A stretch of 64,000 nt of DNA from Paraburkholderia kirstenboschensis (lineage in GTDB: Bacteria; Pseudomonadota; Gammaproteobacteria; Burkholderiales; Burkholderiaceae). Each line of letters begins with the position of its first letter. Position 1 is the first letter of the stretch. Below, in pieces: positions 45,344-53,272 of the stretch. The stretch is taken from positions 1,426,001 through 1,490,000 of the forward strand of contig NZ_CAJHCR010000001.1 in assembly GCF_904848585.1 (NCBI RefSeq), read 5' to 3'. Made by a program: the position numbers and the translations under genes. The notes below the pieces were generated by a model. It did not search any database. It worked only from the letters and a program-made list of their open reading frames with translations, and was not told where the DNA came from.

Positions 45344-45685
45344 TCAGTGGAAGAAGAGTTCCCGCATGCCGAAGGTGTGATGCGCTTCGGCAGCCATCAG
45401 CACCAGCAGCACCAGCAAGCCCAAGGGCGGCATCAGTATGGCGTACACCAGCGCCAACCGCTCCCACATCATGTGCATGAAAATCGACACGATCAGCCCG
45501 GCCTTGGCGATCATGAGCACGACGATCAGCGCCCAGCGCGGCAGGCCCTGCACGTGGAAGTAATCCACCATGTACGACATCGTGCTCAGTACGAACAGCA
45601 GACCCCAAATCTTCAGGTAGATGCCGATCGGATGCTGCTGGGCATGCGCGGCGTCGGGTCGATGGGCGGGATCGGTGTGGTCCAT
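45344..45685 (-). CDS. Cytochrome c oxidase subunit IV-like (CyoD/CtaF family)
   Basis: A 113-residue protein with three hydrophobic helices (IYLKIWGLLFVLSTMSYMVD, LIVVLMIAKAGLIVSIFMHM and the Leu-rich third) after a His/Ala-rich N-terminus. The start ATG 45685 fits; the frame continues upstream without support. It is the last gene of the oxidase cluster, nine bases from the preceding subunit III gene. Subunit IV proteins stabilise heme-copper oxidases of caa3 and bo3 type. Confidence 0.88.
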   Translation of the reverse strand: MDHTDPAHRPDAAHAQQHPIGIYLKIWGLLFVLSTMSYMVDYFHVQGLPRWALIVVLMIAKAGLIVSIFMHMMWERLALVYAILMPPLGLLVLLVLMAAEAHHTFGMRELFFH

Positions 45686-45693
45686 GGTCTGCC

Positions 45694-46401
45694 TCACCAC
45701 AAATAGAACAGCGCAAAGATGAACACCCACACCAGGTCGACGAAGTGCCAGTACAAGCCGGCAATCTCCACGATCTGGAAGTTGCCGTGCTCGGTGAACC
45801 CCGGCTGCAGGATCTTGCGTGCGATCAGCAGCAGATAGATCACACCGCAGCTCACGTGAAAGCCGTGGAACCCCGTGATCATGAAGAAGCACGCGCCGAA
45901 TTGCGCCGCGCCCATCGGGTTGCCCCAAGGGCGGATACCTTCATGGACGATCAGCTTGGTCCATTCGAAGGCCTGCATCGACACGAAGGTCGCGCCCAGC
46001 AGCGCGGTCGCGAGCAACAGTGCGGCGGCGCGCTTTGCGTTGCGCCGGTAGCCAAAGTTGACAGCCATCGCCATGGTGCCGCTGCTGCTGATCAGGACGA
46101 ACGTCATGATGGCGATCAGCAGCAAAGGCACATCCACGCCGCCCACAGTGAGCGCGAACACTTTGGAAGTGTCAGGCCACGGCACCGTGGTCGACATCCG
46201 CACCGTCATGTAACCGATCAGGAAGCTGCTGAAGATGAAGGTGTCCGAGAGCAGGAAGATCCACATCATCGCCTTGCCCCACGGCACCTTGAAGGCTTCG
46301 CGGTCGGCCGACCAGTCCGTGACGATGCCGCGCCAGCCGTCAGGCCCAGCGTCGTTGGGCGTGGTGGCAGCGGATTCGGTTGGGAGCGTGGGCGTGGTCA
46401 T
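45694..46401 (-). CDS. Cytochrome c oxidase subunit III (CoxP-like)
   Basis: A 235-residue protein with seven predicted helices. Typical subunit III landmarks are KVPWGKAMMWIFLLSDTFIF, FVSMQAFEWTKLI, GFHGFHVSCGVIYLLL and EIAGLYWHFVDLVWVFIFAL near the C-terminus. Subunit III stabilises the oxidase core and supports proton uptake. Its stop is nine bases before the start of the subunit IV gene, and its start overlaps the stop of a second subunit III homologue by four bases, so they are co-translated. Confidence 0.94.
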   Translation of the reverse strand: MTTPTLPTESAATTPNDAGPDGWRGIVTDWSADREAFKVPWGKAMMWIFLLSDTFIFSSFLIGYMTVRMSTTVPWPDTSKVFALTVGGVDVPLLLIAIMTFVLISSSGTMAMAVNFGYRRNAKRAAALLLATALLGATFVSMQAFEWTKLIVHEGIRPWGNPMGAAQFGACFFMITGFHGFHVSCGVIYLLLIARKILQPGFTEHGNFQIVEIAGLYWHFVDLVWVFIFALFYLW

Positions 46402-47009
46402 GGCGCGGCTCCATACAGCGGCCCGCAGATGGCGGCGACGAACTCAGGGGTGATCCACCACATCGCAGCCAGCAGCACGAGCCAGACAGCCAGCAGGAAA
46501 TGCCAGTAGATGGCGCAAAGCGCGATGGCGCGGTGGGTTCGGAAGGGGTCCGCGCGCAGGAGAAGCGCGATCGTCACGGCCCAGGCCACCAGCCCGCCCA
46601 GCACATGCAACCCGTGCAGGCCGGTGAGCAGGTAAAGGAAGCTATTCGAGGGATTGACGGTGACGGTCTGCCCGGCCGCCGACAGCATCCGCCAGGCGGC
46701 CAGTTGTCCGATTACGAACACGGCCGCCAGCACACCGCCCGCCACCAGCCACGCCGCGCGGTGCAACGAGATCTGCCGCGCACGCTGCATCGCAATGCTT
46801 GCCAGCACCAGCGCGCCGGTGTTCCACCACAGCAGCGCTGGATGCGGGATCGGCTGCCAGTCGGGCTCGCGCATACGCATTGCATAGGCGAACAGCAGCA
46901 GTGAAAACAATGTCGTTGCCACCGCCATGAAGACGATCAGGCCGATGCGGCTCGCATTTGGCGAGACAGGTGGCGCGTCAGGAACGAAGGAGCGGGGCAG
47001 TGTGGTCAT
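46398..47009 (-). CDS. Second cytochrome c oxidase subunit III homologue (CoxO-like)
   Basis: A 203-residue membrane protein with about five helices. GLHGLHVLGGLVAWAVTIAL and AIALCAIYWHFLLAVWLVLL match the last part of subunit III. It is shorter and more diverged than the next gene, and two subunit III-type genes in tandem are the arrangement of the coxMNOP operon described in Bradyrhizobium. It overlaps subunit I by four bases upstream and the next gene by four bases downstream. Confidence 0.9.
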   Translation of the reverse strand: MTTLPRSFVPDAPPVSPNASRIGLIVFMAVATTLFSLLLFAYAMRMREPDWQPIPHPALLWWNTGALVLASIAMQRARQISLHRAAWLVAGGVLAAVFVIGQLAAWRMLSAAGQTVTVNPSNSFLYLLTGLHGLHVLGGLVAWAVTIALLLRADPFRTHRAIALCAIYWHFLLAVWLVLLAAMWWITPEFVAAICGPLYGAAP

Positions 47010-48763
47010 TCGCGCGCCTCTCCGGGTTGAAGCGTCGGGTGGGAGGACGGTTCAGGCGCCGTCGCAGGCGGCTGGTTTTGCGGGACGAAGTCTTCCTCCT
47101 GCCCCGGAGGGCTGTATTCGTACGCCCAGCGGTAAACGACAGGCGGCGCGGCGCCCCAGTTGCCATGCACTGGCGGCGTTTGCGGCGTCTGCCATTCCAG
47201 CGTGGTGGCCCGCCAGGGGTTGCCGTCGGCACGCTTGCCGCGCACCAGGCTCCGCGCCAGGTTGTACAGGAACAGCAACTGCCCCACTGCAACGATCAGC
47301 GCAATGACGGTGATGAACGTGTTGAGTGCCTGCGCCGAAGATGGAATGAAGCTGTAGCCCTCATACGCGTAATACCGCCGCGGCATGCCCAGAATGCCGA
47401 GATAGTGCATCGGGAAGTAGATCGCATAGGTACCGATGAAGGTGACCCAGAAGTGCACCCGCCCGAGCGTGTCGTTGAGCATGCGGCCCGTCACCTTTGG
47501 ATACCAGTGGTAGATGCCGCCAAACACCACCAGGATAGGCGACACGGCCATCACCATATGGAAGTGCGCCACCACGAAGTACGTGTTCGACAGCGGAATG
47601 TCCACGCTTACGTTGCCGAGATAGAGACCGGTCAGCCCACCCAGGACGAAGGTGCTGATGAATCCGATGGCAAACAGCATCGGCACGGTCAGGTGGATAT
47701 CGCCGCGCCACAGGGTCAGCACCCAGTTGTAGACCTTGAGGGCGGTCGGGACGGCGATGATGAGCGTGGTGGTGGCAAAGAAGAAGCCGAAGTACGGATT
47801 CATGCCGGCGATGAACATGTGGTGCGCCCAGACTACGAAGCTCAGCGCACCGATGGCAACGATGGCCCACACCATCATCCTGTAGCCGAAGATGCTCTTG
47901 CGCGCGTGCGTGCTGATGAGGTCCGACGCGATGCCAAAGGCCGGCAGCGCGACGATGTAGACCTCAGGATGCCCGAAGAACCAGAAGAGGTGCTGGAACA
48001 GCAGCGGGCTGCCACCGGCATGCTTGAGCGTCTGCCCCATCGACACTACGGCCGGTATGAAGAAACTGGTGCCGAGTGTCCTGTCGAGCAGCATCATCAC
48101 CGCCGACACGAACAGCGCCGGAAACGCCAGCAGTGCCAGGATGGTCGCGATGAAGATGCCCCACACCGTGAGCGGCATGCGCATGAGCGTCATGCCGCGC
48201 GTGCGCGCCTGTAGCGTGGTGGTGACGTAATTCAAGCCGCCCATCGTTGCCGCGACAATAAAGATCGCCAGCGACACCAGCATCAACACGATGCCCCATT
48301 CCACGCCCGGCGTGCCCGGCAGGATGGCCTGGGGTGGATACAGCGTCCAGCCAGCGCCGGTCGGCCCGCCTGGCACGAAGAAGCTCGCCACCAGCACCAG
48401 CACGGCCAGCAGGTAGACCCAGTAGCTCAGCATGTTCAGAAACGGGAACACCATGTCGCGCGCGCCCAGCATCAGCGGGATCAGGTAGTTGCCGAAGCCG
48501 CCCAGAAACAGCGCCGTCAGCAGATAGATCACCATGATCATCCCGTGCATGGTGACGAACTGGTAGTAGTGGTTGGCGTCGATGAAACTGAACTTGCCCG
48601 GAAAGCCGAGCTGCAACCGCATCAGGTCCGACAACACAAGGCCGACCAGGCCGATGGCGATGGCCGTCAGCGAATACTGCACGGCGATGACCTTGTGGTC
48701 CTGGCTCCAGACATAGCGGGTCCAGAAACTTTGCTGGACGTGGTCGGTGTGTGCGTAGGGCAT
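47006..48763 (-). CDS. ctaD: Cytochrome c oxidase subunit I (heme-copper oxidase catalytic subunit)
   Basis: A 585-residue polytopic protein with about twelve helices that holds heme a and the heme a3-CuB centre. It shows WFFGHPEVYIVALPAFG (His265 and the cross-linked Tyr269), VWAHHMFIAG for the other CuB histidines and FVVAHFHMVMAVSP for the heme ligands. The Glu in HPEVY indicates a class A1-type D-channel oxidase. The N-terminus carries ALFLGGFGNYLIPLMLGARD. It transfers electrons to O2 and pumps protons. Thirteen bases separate it from the subunit II gene upstream. Confidence 0.97.
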   Translation of the reverse strand: MPYAHTDHVQQSFWTRYVWSQDHKVIAVQYSLTAIAIGLVGLVLSDLMRLQLGFPGKFSFIDANHYYQFVTMHGMIMVIYLLTALFLGGFGNYLIPLMLGARDMVFPFLNMLSYWVYLLAVLVLVASFFVPGGPTGAGWTLYPPQAILPGTPGVEWGIVLMLVSLAIFIVAATMGGLNYVTTTLQARTRGMTLMRMPLTVWGIFIATILALLAFPALFVSAVMMLLDRTLGTSFFIPAVVSMGQTLKHAGGSPLLFQHLFWFFGHPEVYIVALPAFGIASDLISTHARKSIFGYRMMVWAIVAIGALSFVVWAHHMFIAGMNPYFGFFFATTTLIIAVPTALKVYNWVLTLWRGDIHLTVPMLFAIGFISTFVLGGLTGLYLGNVSVDIPLSNTYFVVAHFHMVMAVSPILVVFGGIYHWYPKVTGRMLNDTLGRVHFWVTFIGTYAIYFPMHYLGILGMPRRYYAYEGYSFIPSSAQALNTFITVIALIVAVGQLLFLYNLARSLVRGKRADGNPWRATTLEWQTPQTPPVHGNWGAAPPVVYRWAYEYSPPGQEEDFVPQNQPPATAPEPSSHPTLQPGEARE

Positions 48764-48776
48764 TGCGTCTGCTCCG

Positions 48777-49925
48777 CTAGGGTTTGGCTGCGCTGATGGC
48801 GCCCGGGCCGCCTTGCGATTGGATGTAGGTCACGAGCGCGGTCAGCTCCTGCTCGCTCAGGTCGAAGTTCGGCATAATGGGTGCGAAGCCCTTCACGACG
48901 CGGGCCTTCGGGTCGCGGATGAAGGCGCGCAGATAGGCTTCGTCCACCTTTGCGGTGCTGCCGTCCGCCATCGTTTCGGTCTTGCCGTACAGGCCCTTCC
49001 ATGTGGGGCCCACGCGCGGACTGCCGTCCACGGTATGGCAGGCGAAGCAGCCCTTGGCCTCTGCGAGCGTCTTGCCCTGGTCAGCAAGCGCCTGGGCGTT
49101 GCCGCCTGCAGCGGCGGTTGCGGCCTGCACCCTTGCCTGCTGCCGCAGCGCGAACGTGCTCTGCTTCGCCAGCCAGCGCGAGAAGGCTGCTTCGTCTTCT
49201 ACCACCACCACGCCGCGCATGTTGGAGTGCCCGATACCGCAGAGCTGCGCGCACAGGATGTCGTAACGCCCTGCCTTGGTCGGCGTAAACCAGAAGGTGG
49301 TCACCATGCCGGGCACCATGTTCATGCGCGCACGGAACGGCGGTACGTAGAAGTCGTGCAGCACGTCGCGCGACCGTGTCAAGACCTGGATCGGCCGGTT
49401 GAGCGGCAGGTGTACCTCGGGCGTCTCGATCAGGTAGTTGTCACGGCCGTTGGGGTCGCCGGGGTTCAGGCCGAAGGGGTTGTCGTTGCTGATGTAACGG
49501 ACGTCCGTCGTGCCCAGCTTGCCTCCGGGGCCGGCAAAGCGGAAGCGCCATTGCCATTGCTGGCCGAGCACTTCCATCTGCAGCACGTTGGGCGGCGGCC
49601 GTACGAAGTCTGCGTAGACGAAGAGCCCCGGTGCCAGCAATGCTGCCACGCCGACAGTGGTCAGCCCGATCAGCCACCATTCCAGCCGCCTGTTGTGCGG
49701 CTCGTAAGCAGCGCGATGACCCCTGCGGTTGCGGTAGCGCACCAGTGCGATCACGATGAAAAGGTTGATCGCGATGAAGAGCGCGCCGGTAATGACAAGC
49801 GTGATGGTCAGCATGTCGTCCATGCGCACCCAGTTCGAGGCGATCGGCGTGATCCACCAGGGACTGGCAAAGTGAAACCCCACCGCCAATACGATGATCA
49901 GGAACAGGGCAATCGCAAGCGACAT
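48777..49925 (-). CDS. coxB: Cytochrome c oxidase subunit II fused to cytochrome c (caa3/CoxM type)
   Basis: A 382-residue protein: an N-terminal signal/membrane segment, a second helix, a periplasmic CuA cupredoxin domain and a C-terminal class I cytochrome c. CuA ligands are CAQLCGIGH (Cys225, Cys229, His233); the residue between the cysteines is Gln rather than the usual Glu. Heme is bound at CFACH (Cys293, Cys296, His297) with the Met ligand in APIMPNFD. The fused cytochrome takes electrons from the bc1 complex or small c-type cytochromes. It is the first gene of the cluster; no assembly genes are present. Confidence 0.95.
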   Translation of the reverse strand: MSLAIALFLIIVLAVGFHFASPWWITPIASNWVRMDDMLTITLVITGALFIAINLFIVIALVRYRNRRGHRAAYEPHNRRLEWWLIGLTTVGVAALLAPGLFVYADFVRPPPNVLQMEVLGQQWQWRFRFAGPGGKLGTTDVRYISNDNPFGLNPGDPNGRDNYLIETPEVHLPLNRPIQVLTRSRDVLHDFYVPPFRARMNMVPGMVTTFWFTPTKAGRYDILCAQLCGIGHSNMRGVVVVEDEAAFSRWLAKQSTFALRQQARVQAATAAAGGNAQALADQGKTLAEAKGCFACHTVDGSPRVGPTWKGLYGKTETMADGSTAKVDEAYLRAFIRDPKARVVKGFAPIMPNFDLSEQELTALVTYIQSQGGPGAISAAKP

Positions 49926-49953
49926 AGGTCACCTCGCTGCGCGTCACTCGCTG

Positions 49954-50064
49954 GAGCCGCTAACAAAATGCTCCTGGCGTCGTTGTGCCGCCTTGCCGTA
50001 CTTCGGGTACTGTCTGCGCCGGCGCTTGTGCCAGGACCGCTTCACTGAGCGTTATAAGCGGCTC
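49954..50064. mobile_element. 111-bp MITE-like element with GAGCCGCT terminal repeats
   Basis: GAGCCGCT at 49954-49961 is repeated inverted as AGCGGCTC at 50057-50064. A nested inverted repeat TCCTGGC/GCCAGGA (49972-49978, 50030-50036) and a near-palindromic centre (GCCGTACttcGGGTAC) give a strong fold-back. No coding capacity. The ends resemble those of IS5-related elements, so this may be a non-autonomous derivative. Confidence 0.5.
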
Positions 50065-50250
50065 TAAATCAAAGGTAGTCCTCTCCTCTGCATCGCGCAA
50101 GGCAGCGCAAGGGGAAAGGGCGCCCATATACGGATCGCGCGAATGGAGGAGTCACTTGCCGCGTGATGCAATGCAAAGCGGCCGCCTCCAGGCATTGGTC
50201 GCCGAGGCGGCCGTTTCCCGAGGGCGCCGGCTGTTTAGGTCTGTTCACGT

Positions 50251-50458
50251 GTGCGACGTGCGTACGACGACTTGCTGCAAAGCAGCGAGGTCGCGCACTC
50301 TGTCGAACGCGGCGTGGCGCTCGGCGGTGCGACTGGCGCGCTTCTCGGCCTCGTGGCTCTGGTGTACCGCTCCCGCGGAGCTCGCCATTGCGGGCGGCGC
50401 CGTCGTCGCAATGACGTTGGCAGGTGCTGGCTTCGGCGCTTCAGAAGACGGCAAATAA
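50251..50458 (+). pseudogene. DUF1269/glycine-zipper-type protein remnant
   Basis: VRRAYDDLLQSSEVAHSVER, then GVALGGATGALLGLVALV, runs in one frame. A shift near 50365 leads to PAELAIAGGAVVAMTLAGAG, ending FGASEDGK at the stop 50456-50458. Put together these read as the C-terminal hydrophobic Gly/Ala segment of a stress-type membrane protein. The start is missing. Confidence 0.5.
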
Positions 50459-50642
50459 AGCACGTTAGTGACGGACGAACGTCGCCAGACGACCCAGGTT
50501 GTGTGGAACCCGATGGAATTTCATTGCGGCGTGTGACCCTGACCCAGCGACGCGTTTGACTGCCTTACGGCTATCACGGCGTCGACGAGAAGGTGAACCC
50601 CGCTGATGCGTTCCAGGCGAGGTTAAGGGCTCTGTTTCGGGA

Positions 50643-50880
50643 TCACGCGGGGTGCTCATCCACTCCCAGCCGCATCGCCTTCATCGTCTTCTTAAAGCCC
50701 AGGATTCTCAGCACTCGCGTGAGATTGTAGGCGAGTACGTCAAACTCATCTCGGTACCTACATTGGGCAGCCTGCGCGTCAGGAAGTGCGTGTAGCCCAT
50801 CCAATGCTTGAACGGGACGCCGGATGCGATGACCGTGCGCCGGCGAACCGTCGAACATGTCTTTGGAACGATGCGCGCGG
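50643..50880 (-). mobile_element. Transposase remnant (IS1182/IS5-like C-terminus), possibly with a small inversion
   Basis: On the minus strand FKHWMGYTHFLTRRLPNVGT and then, after a frameshift, DVLAYNLTRVLRILGFKKTM form the C-terminal end of a DDE transposase. The stretch that should come just before it is found on the plus strand at 50829-50880 (MTVRRRTVEHVFGTMRA). Either a segment of about 50 bp has flipped or two fragments of opposite orientation abut. No intact element remains. Confidence 0.65.
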
Positions 50881-51079
50881 CCCTTCGAGTAGGAGTCCGC
50901 AATCTGGCACGCGTTAACAATTTCTTTAGATTGAGTCGATGGCGCAGGAGACGGTCTGATCGCAGTATTGACGAAGCGATAGCAACGCGACGCCGCGTTC
51001 TCGCGGGAACCGTCCGGGATCGCCTTACGGCCAGTCATGCATTGACCGTTTCCGCACTTGTGGATAGGAGACAATTGAC

Positions 51080-51331
51080 ATGAAGACGATTCGAATTGTG
51101 GCAATCTGCGCCATCGGCATGTTCCTGGGACACGCGTGGGCACAAGACAAACCCGTACCGTCGGGAACCGCACCGTCTGCTCAGGATGTCGGAGGCGTCA
51201 CCGACGCGTCAAGGGGTGAAGCGGGAATGGTAACGAGTACAGCACGGCAGCAGGTCTACCCGGACCTCAGCAACTCCCAGCAATCCGGGGAGCATAGCCG
51301 TATCGTGAACAATACGTTCCGCCACCATTGA
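51080..51331 (+). CDS. Small exported protein of unknown function
   Basis: An 83-residue protein with a clear signal peptide (MKTIRIVAICAIGMFLGHAW, cleavage near AQD) and a short, polar, disordered mature part rich in Ser, Gln and Thr, ending NNTFRHH. GGAGACAATTGAC places a good ribosome site before the ATG. Small periplasmic proteins of this type are common in Burkholderiaceae; none has an assigned function that I can recognise here. A hairpin 38 bases after the stop probably ends the transcript. Confidence 0.72.
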   Translation: MKTIRIVAICAIGMFLGHAWAQDKPVPSGTAPSAQDVGGVTDASRGEAGMVTSTARQQVYPDLSNSQQSGEHSRIVNNTFRHH

Positions 51332-51368
51332 CTGCCGCGCAACGGCTTTGCGCGACCGCCGTCCCGCA

Positions 51369-51396
51369 CGATGAGTGTCCGCGAAAACACTCATCG
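51369..51396. terminator. Bidirectional hairpin terminator
   Basis: A perfect 10-bp stem CGATGAGTGT/ACACTCATCG with an 8-base loop lies between the convergent stops of the small exported protein and the winged-helix regulator. No T-run follows on the plus strand. Confidence 0.55.
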
Positions 51397-51469
51397 CGCG
51401 CGTAACGGTGGCAGGCTACAGATCTGCCCGGGACTCTTCCGCCGAGCCGATGGGGCTTTGCTCCCAGGC

Positions 51470-53230
51470 TCAGTAGCCAATATGCTTTTCGACACTCCGG
51501 AACCGCCCCATTGACCGAAAGCGATGGAACCATACGTTGGTACGAAGTTCACACAGGCGCGGCGAATGTTCGGCAAGCGCAACGTCGAGCCAATGAAACA
51601 TCTCGTCCGGCTGGTCGAGCCTCGCGTAAATTTCCGCAAACAGAAACGGCGACGTATAGCGCCTTTGATGCCTCGCCATCAAGTCCTGCAAATACCATTG
51701 CAGGACCTTTTTATACCCCCCGGAGTCCCAGACCGTGCGAATAGTCTCTGCGCGGGCGAATTCGTTGCACCGCGTGAGTGCATCGATGGTCGCTTCGACA
51801 GCCTCCTCGTATTGACCCTGCTCCTCATATGCGGTTGCCAGTAGCTGATAGATAAGCGGGGAGCGGTTGCCATGCCCAGTGTTCTGGCATTCCCGAATCA
51901 CTTCGTCGTATTTGCCCGCCTGTACGAGCCCAAATACGCGTGACCCTTCGAACCCGAGCGGGTCGACCTTTTCGGCACGCTCGAACTGGGCTCTGCCTTC
52001 CGCTTCTCGCCCAAGCACCAGCAGGAGTCTTGCATACAGGCGGCTCGTTTCAGCGTGGCTTGGGTTGAGCCGTAACGCCTCGAGGAACTCCTCCTCTGCC
52101 CGGTGCCAGTCCCAGTCATAGAAGTAGTGCACGCCGGCTAGCGCCTGGTGAGCCTCTGGAAGATCTGCGTCTAGCTCCAGTGCTCGCAACGCCGCCTCCC
52201 GCGCTCTCGGGTGGCCCTCCGACGGTGCACAGACCCCGTGTGTCGCCGTGGCGCCGAAGACGTTTGACATCCCCACATACCCGAGCGCGTAAGTCGGGTC
52301 CCGTTCTAGCGCGCGCTCGAAGTAGCCGCGCGCGCGAACGAAGTCCTCGTCGCTCAGCGCGTGATGCGCGGCAAACCCTGCATCGAAGTGCACGCGGCGG
52401 GTCCAGTAGTAACGCCCGCGCAGGTAGGCATCGTGCGCTGCCGGATCGACCGGCAAACGTCTCGCCAGCATGTGCCGTTGCTGTTCCGCGAGCGCTGGCG
52501 ATACCTCCTGGGCGAGCGCCGTTCCAACCTCTTTCTGGATTTCCAGCGCTCCGCTCGCCATCGGCTCATGCGCGCGACTCCAGATCTGTACCTGGTCGAA
52601 GCAACGAATCAGTTGCGCCAGAATACGAATCTTCACGCCGTCCCGCTTGAGCGAACCTTCCAACACGTAGTCGATCGATAGTTCGCGCGCGATCTCCGCG
52701 ATACTTTTGCTGACCCGTCGGTAGCGGGCGGCCGTCGTCCTCGAAATGACAAGGATGCGCTCCGGATCGAGCATGCCGACATTGGCGGAGGTTTCGTCGG
52801 CCAGCGCGTCGCAGAAACTGTCCTGGCCGGAATCGCCGGTCTGGTTTTCGAACGGCAGGACCAGTATCCGCACGGCTTCCTGCGGGGCGGGTACCGATTC
52901 CTCCGACACGGGCCGCACGTTATTCAGGCGATAGCCTTTGCCCTTCACCGTGATGACGTGCTGCGGGTTCACCGGATCATCATGAAGCGCGACGCGGATT
53001 TTTCGAATCGCCGTATTGATGCTGTTGTCCGTTTCTCGATACGCATTTGCGCCCCACAGCGCTCTCACGATATCCGCACGCGTGACGAGTTGCCCGTTAC
53101 GGGATGCCATCAGGATCAGCAACTCCATCGGTAGACGCTCGAGACTGACCTTCTCGCCTGCACGGCGCAATTCGTAGCGCTGAATGTTGAGTTCGACATC
53201 CGCGATCCTGACGGATTCTGGCGGGTTCAT
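51470..53230 (-). CDS. Winged-helix (OmpR/CadC-type) transcriptional regulator with TPR domain
   Basis: A 586-residue protein. Residues 1-105 form an OmpR-type winged helix (SLERLPMELLILMASRNGQL, SINTAIRKIRVAL, VKGKGYRL). About 115-270 resemble the adenylate-cyclase/TolB-like FlgO domain (VRILVLPFENQTGD, VISRTTAARYRRVSKSIAEI). From about 280 onward TPR-like helices repeat (RARGYFERALERDPTYALGY, AEEEFLEALRLNPSHAETS). No membrane helix is visible, so it should be a cytoplasmic regulator. An MHS-type MFS gene lies just upstream on the same strand, 42 bases away, and could be co-regulated. Confidence 0.9.
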   Translation of the reverse strand: MNPPESVRIADVELNIQRYELRRAGEKVSLERLPMELLILMASRNGQLVTRADIVRALWGANAYRETDNSINTAIRKIRVALHDDPVNPQHVITVKGKGYRLNNVRPVSEESVPAPQEAVRILVLPFENQTGDSGQDSFCDALADETSANVGMLDPERILVISRTTAARYRRVSKSIAEIARELSIDYVLEGSLKRDGVKIRILAQLIRCFDQVQIWSRAHEPMASGALEIQKEVGTALAQEVSPALAEQQRHMLARRLPVDPAAHDAYLRGRYYWTRRVHFDAGFAAHHALSDEDFVRARGYFERALERDPTYALGYVGMSNVFGATATHGVCAPSEGHPRAREAALRALELDADLPEAHQALAGVHYFYDWDWHRAEEEFLEALRLNPSHAETSRLYARLLLVLGREAEGRAQFERAEKVDPLGFEGSRVFGLVQAGKYDEVIRECQNTGHGNRSPLIYQLLATAYEEQGQYEEAVEATIDALTRCNEFARAETIRTVWDSGGYKKVLQWYLQDLMARHQRRYTSPFLFAEIYARLDQPDEMFHWLDVALAEHSPRLCELRTNVWFHRFRSMGRFRSVEKHIGY

Positions 53231-53272
53231 CTGTGCTCCTGCTATCGCGGGTTCCTGTTCGCATCGACGACG

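Noticed and set aside
46958..48214. A 418-codon plus-strand frame over the oxidase subunit I gene
   Set aside because: Antisense to cytochrome oxidase subunit I; no recognisable motif and a strongly basic, His/Arg-rich composition.
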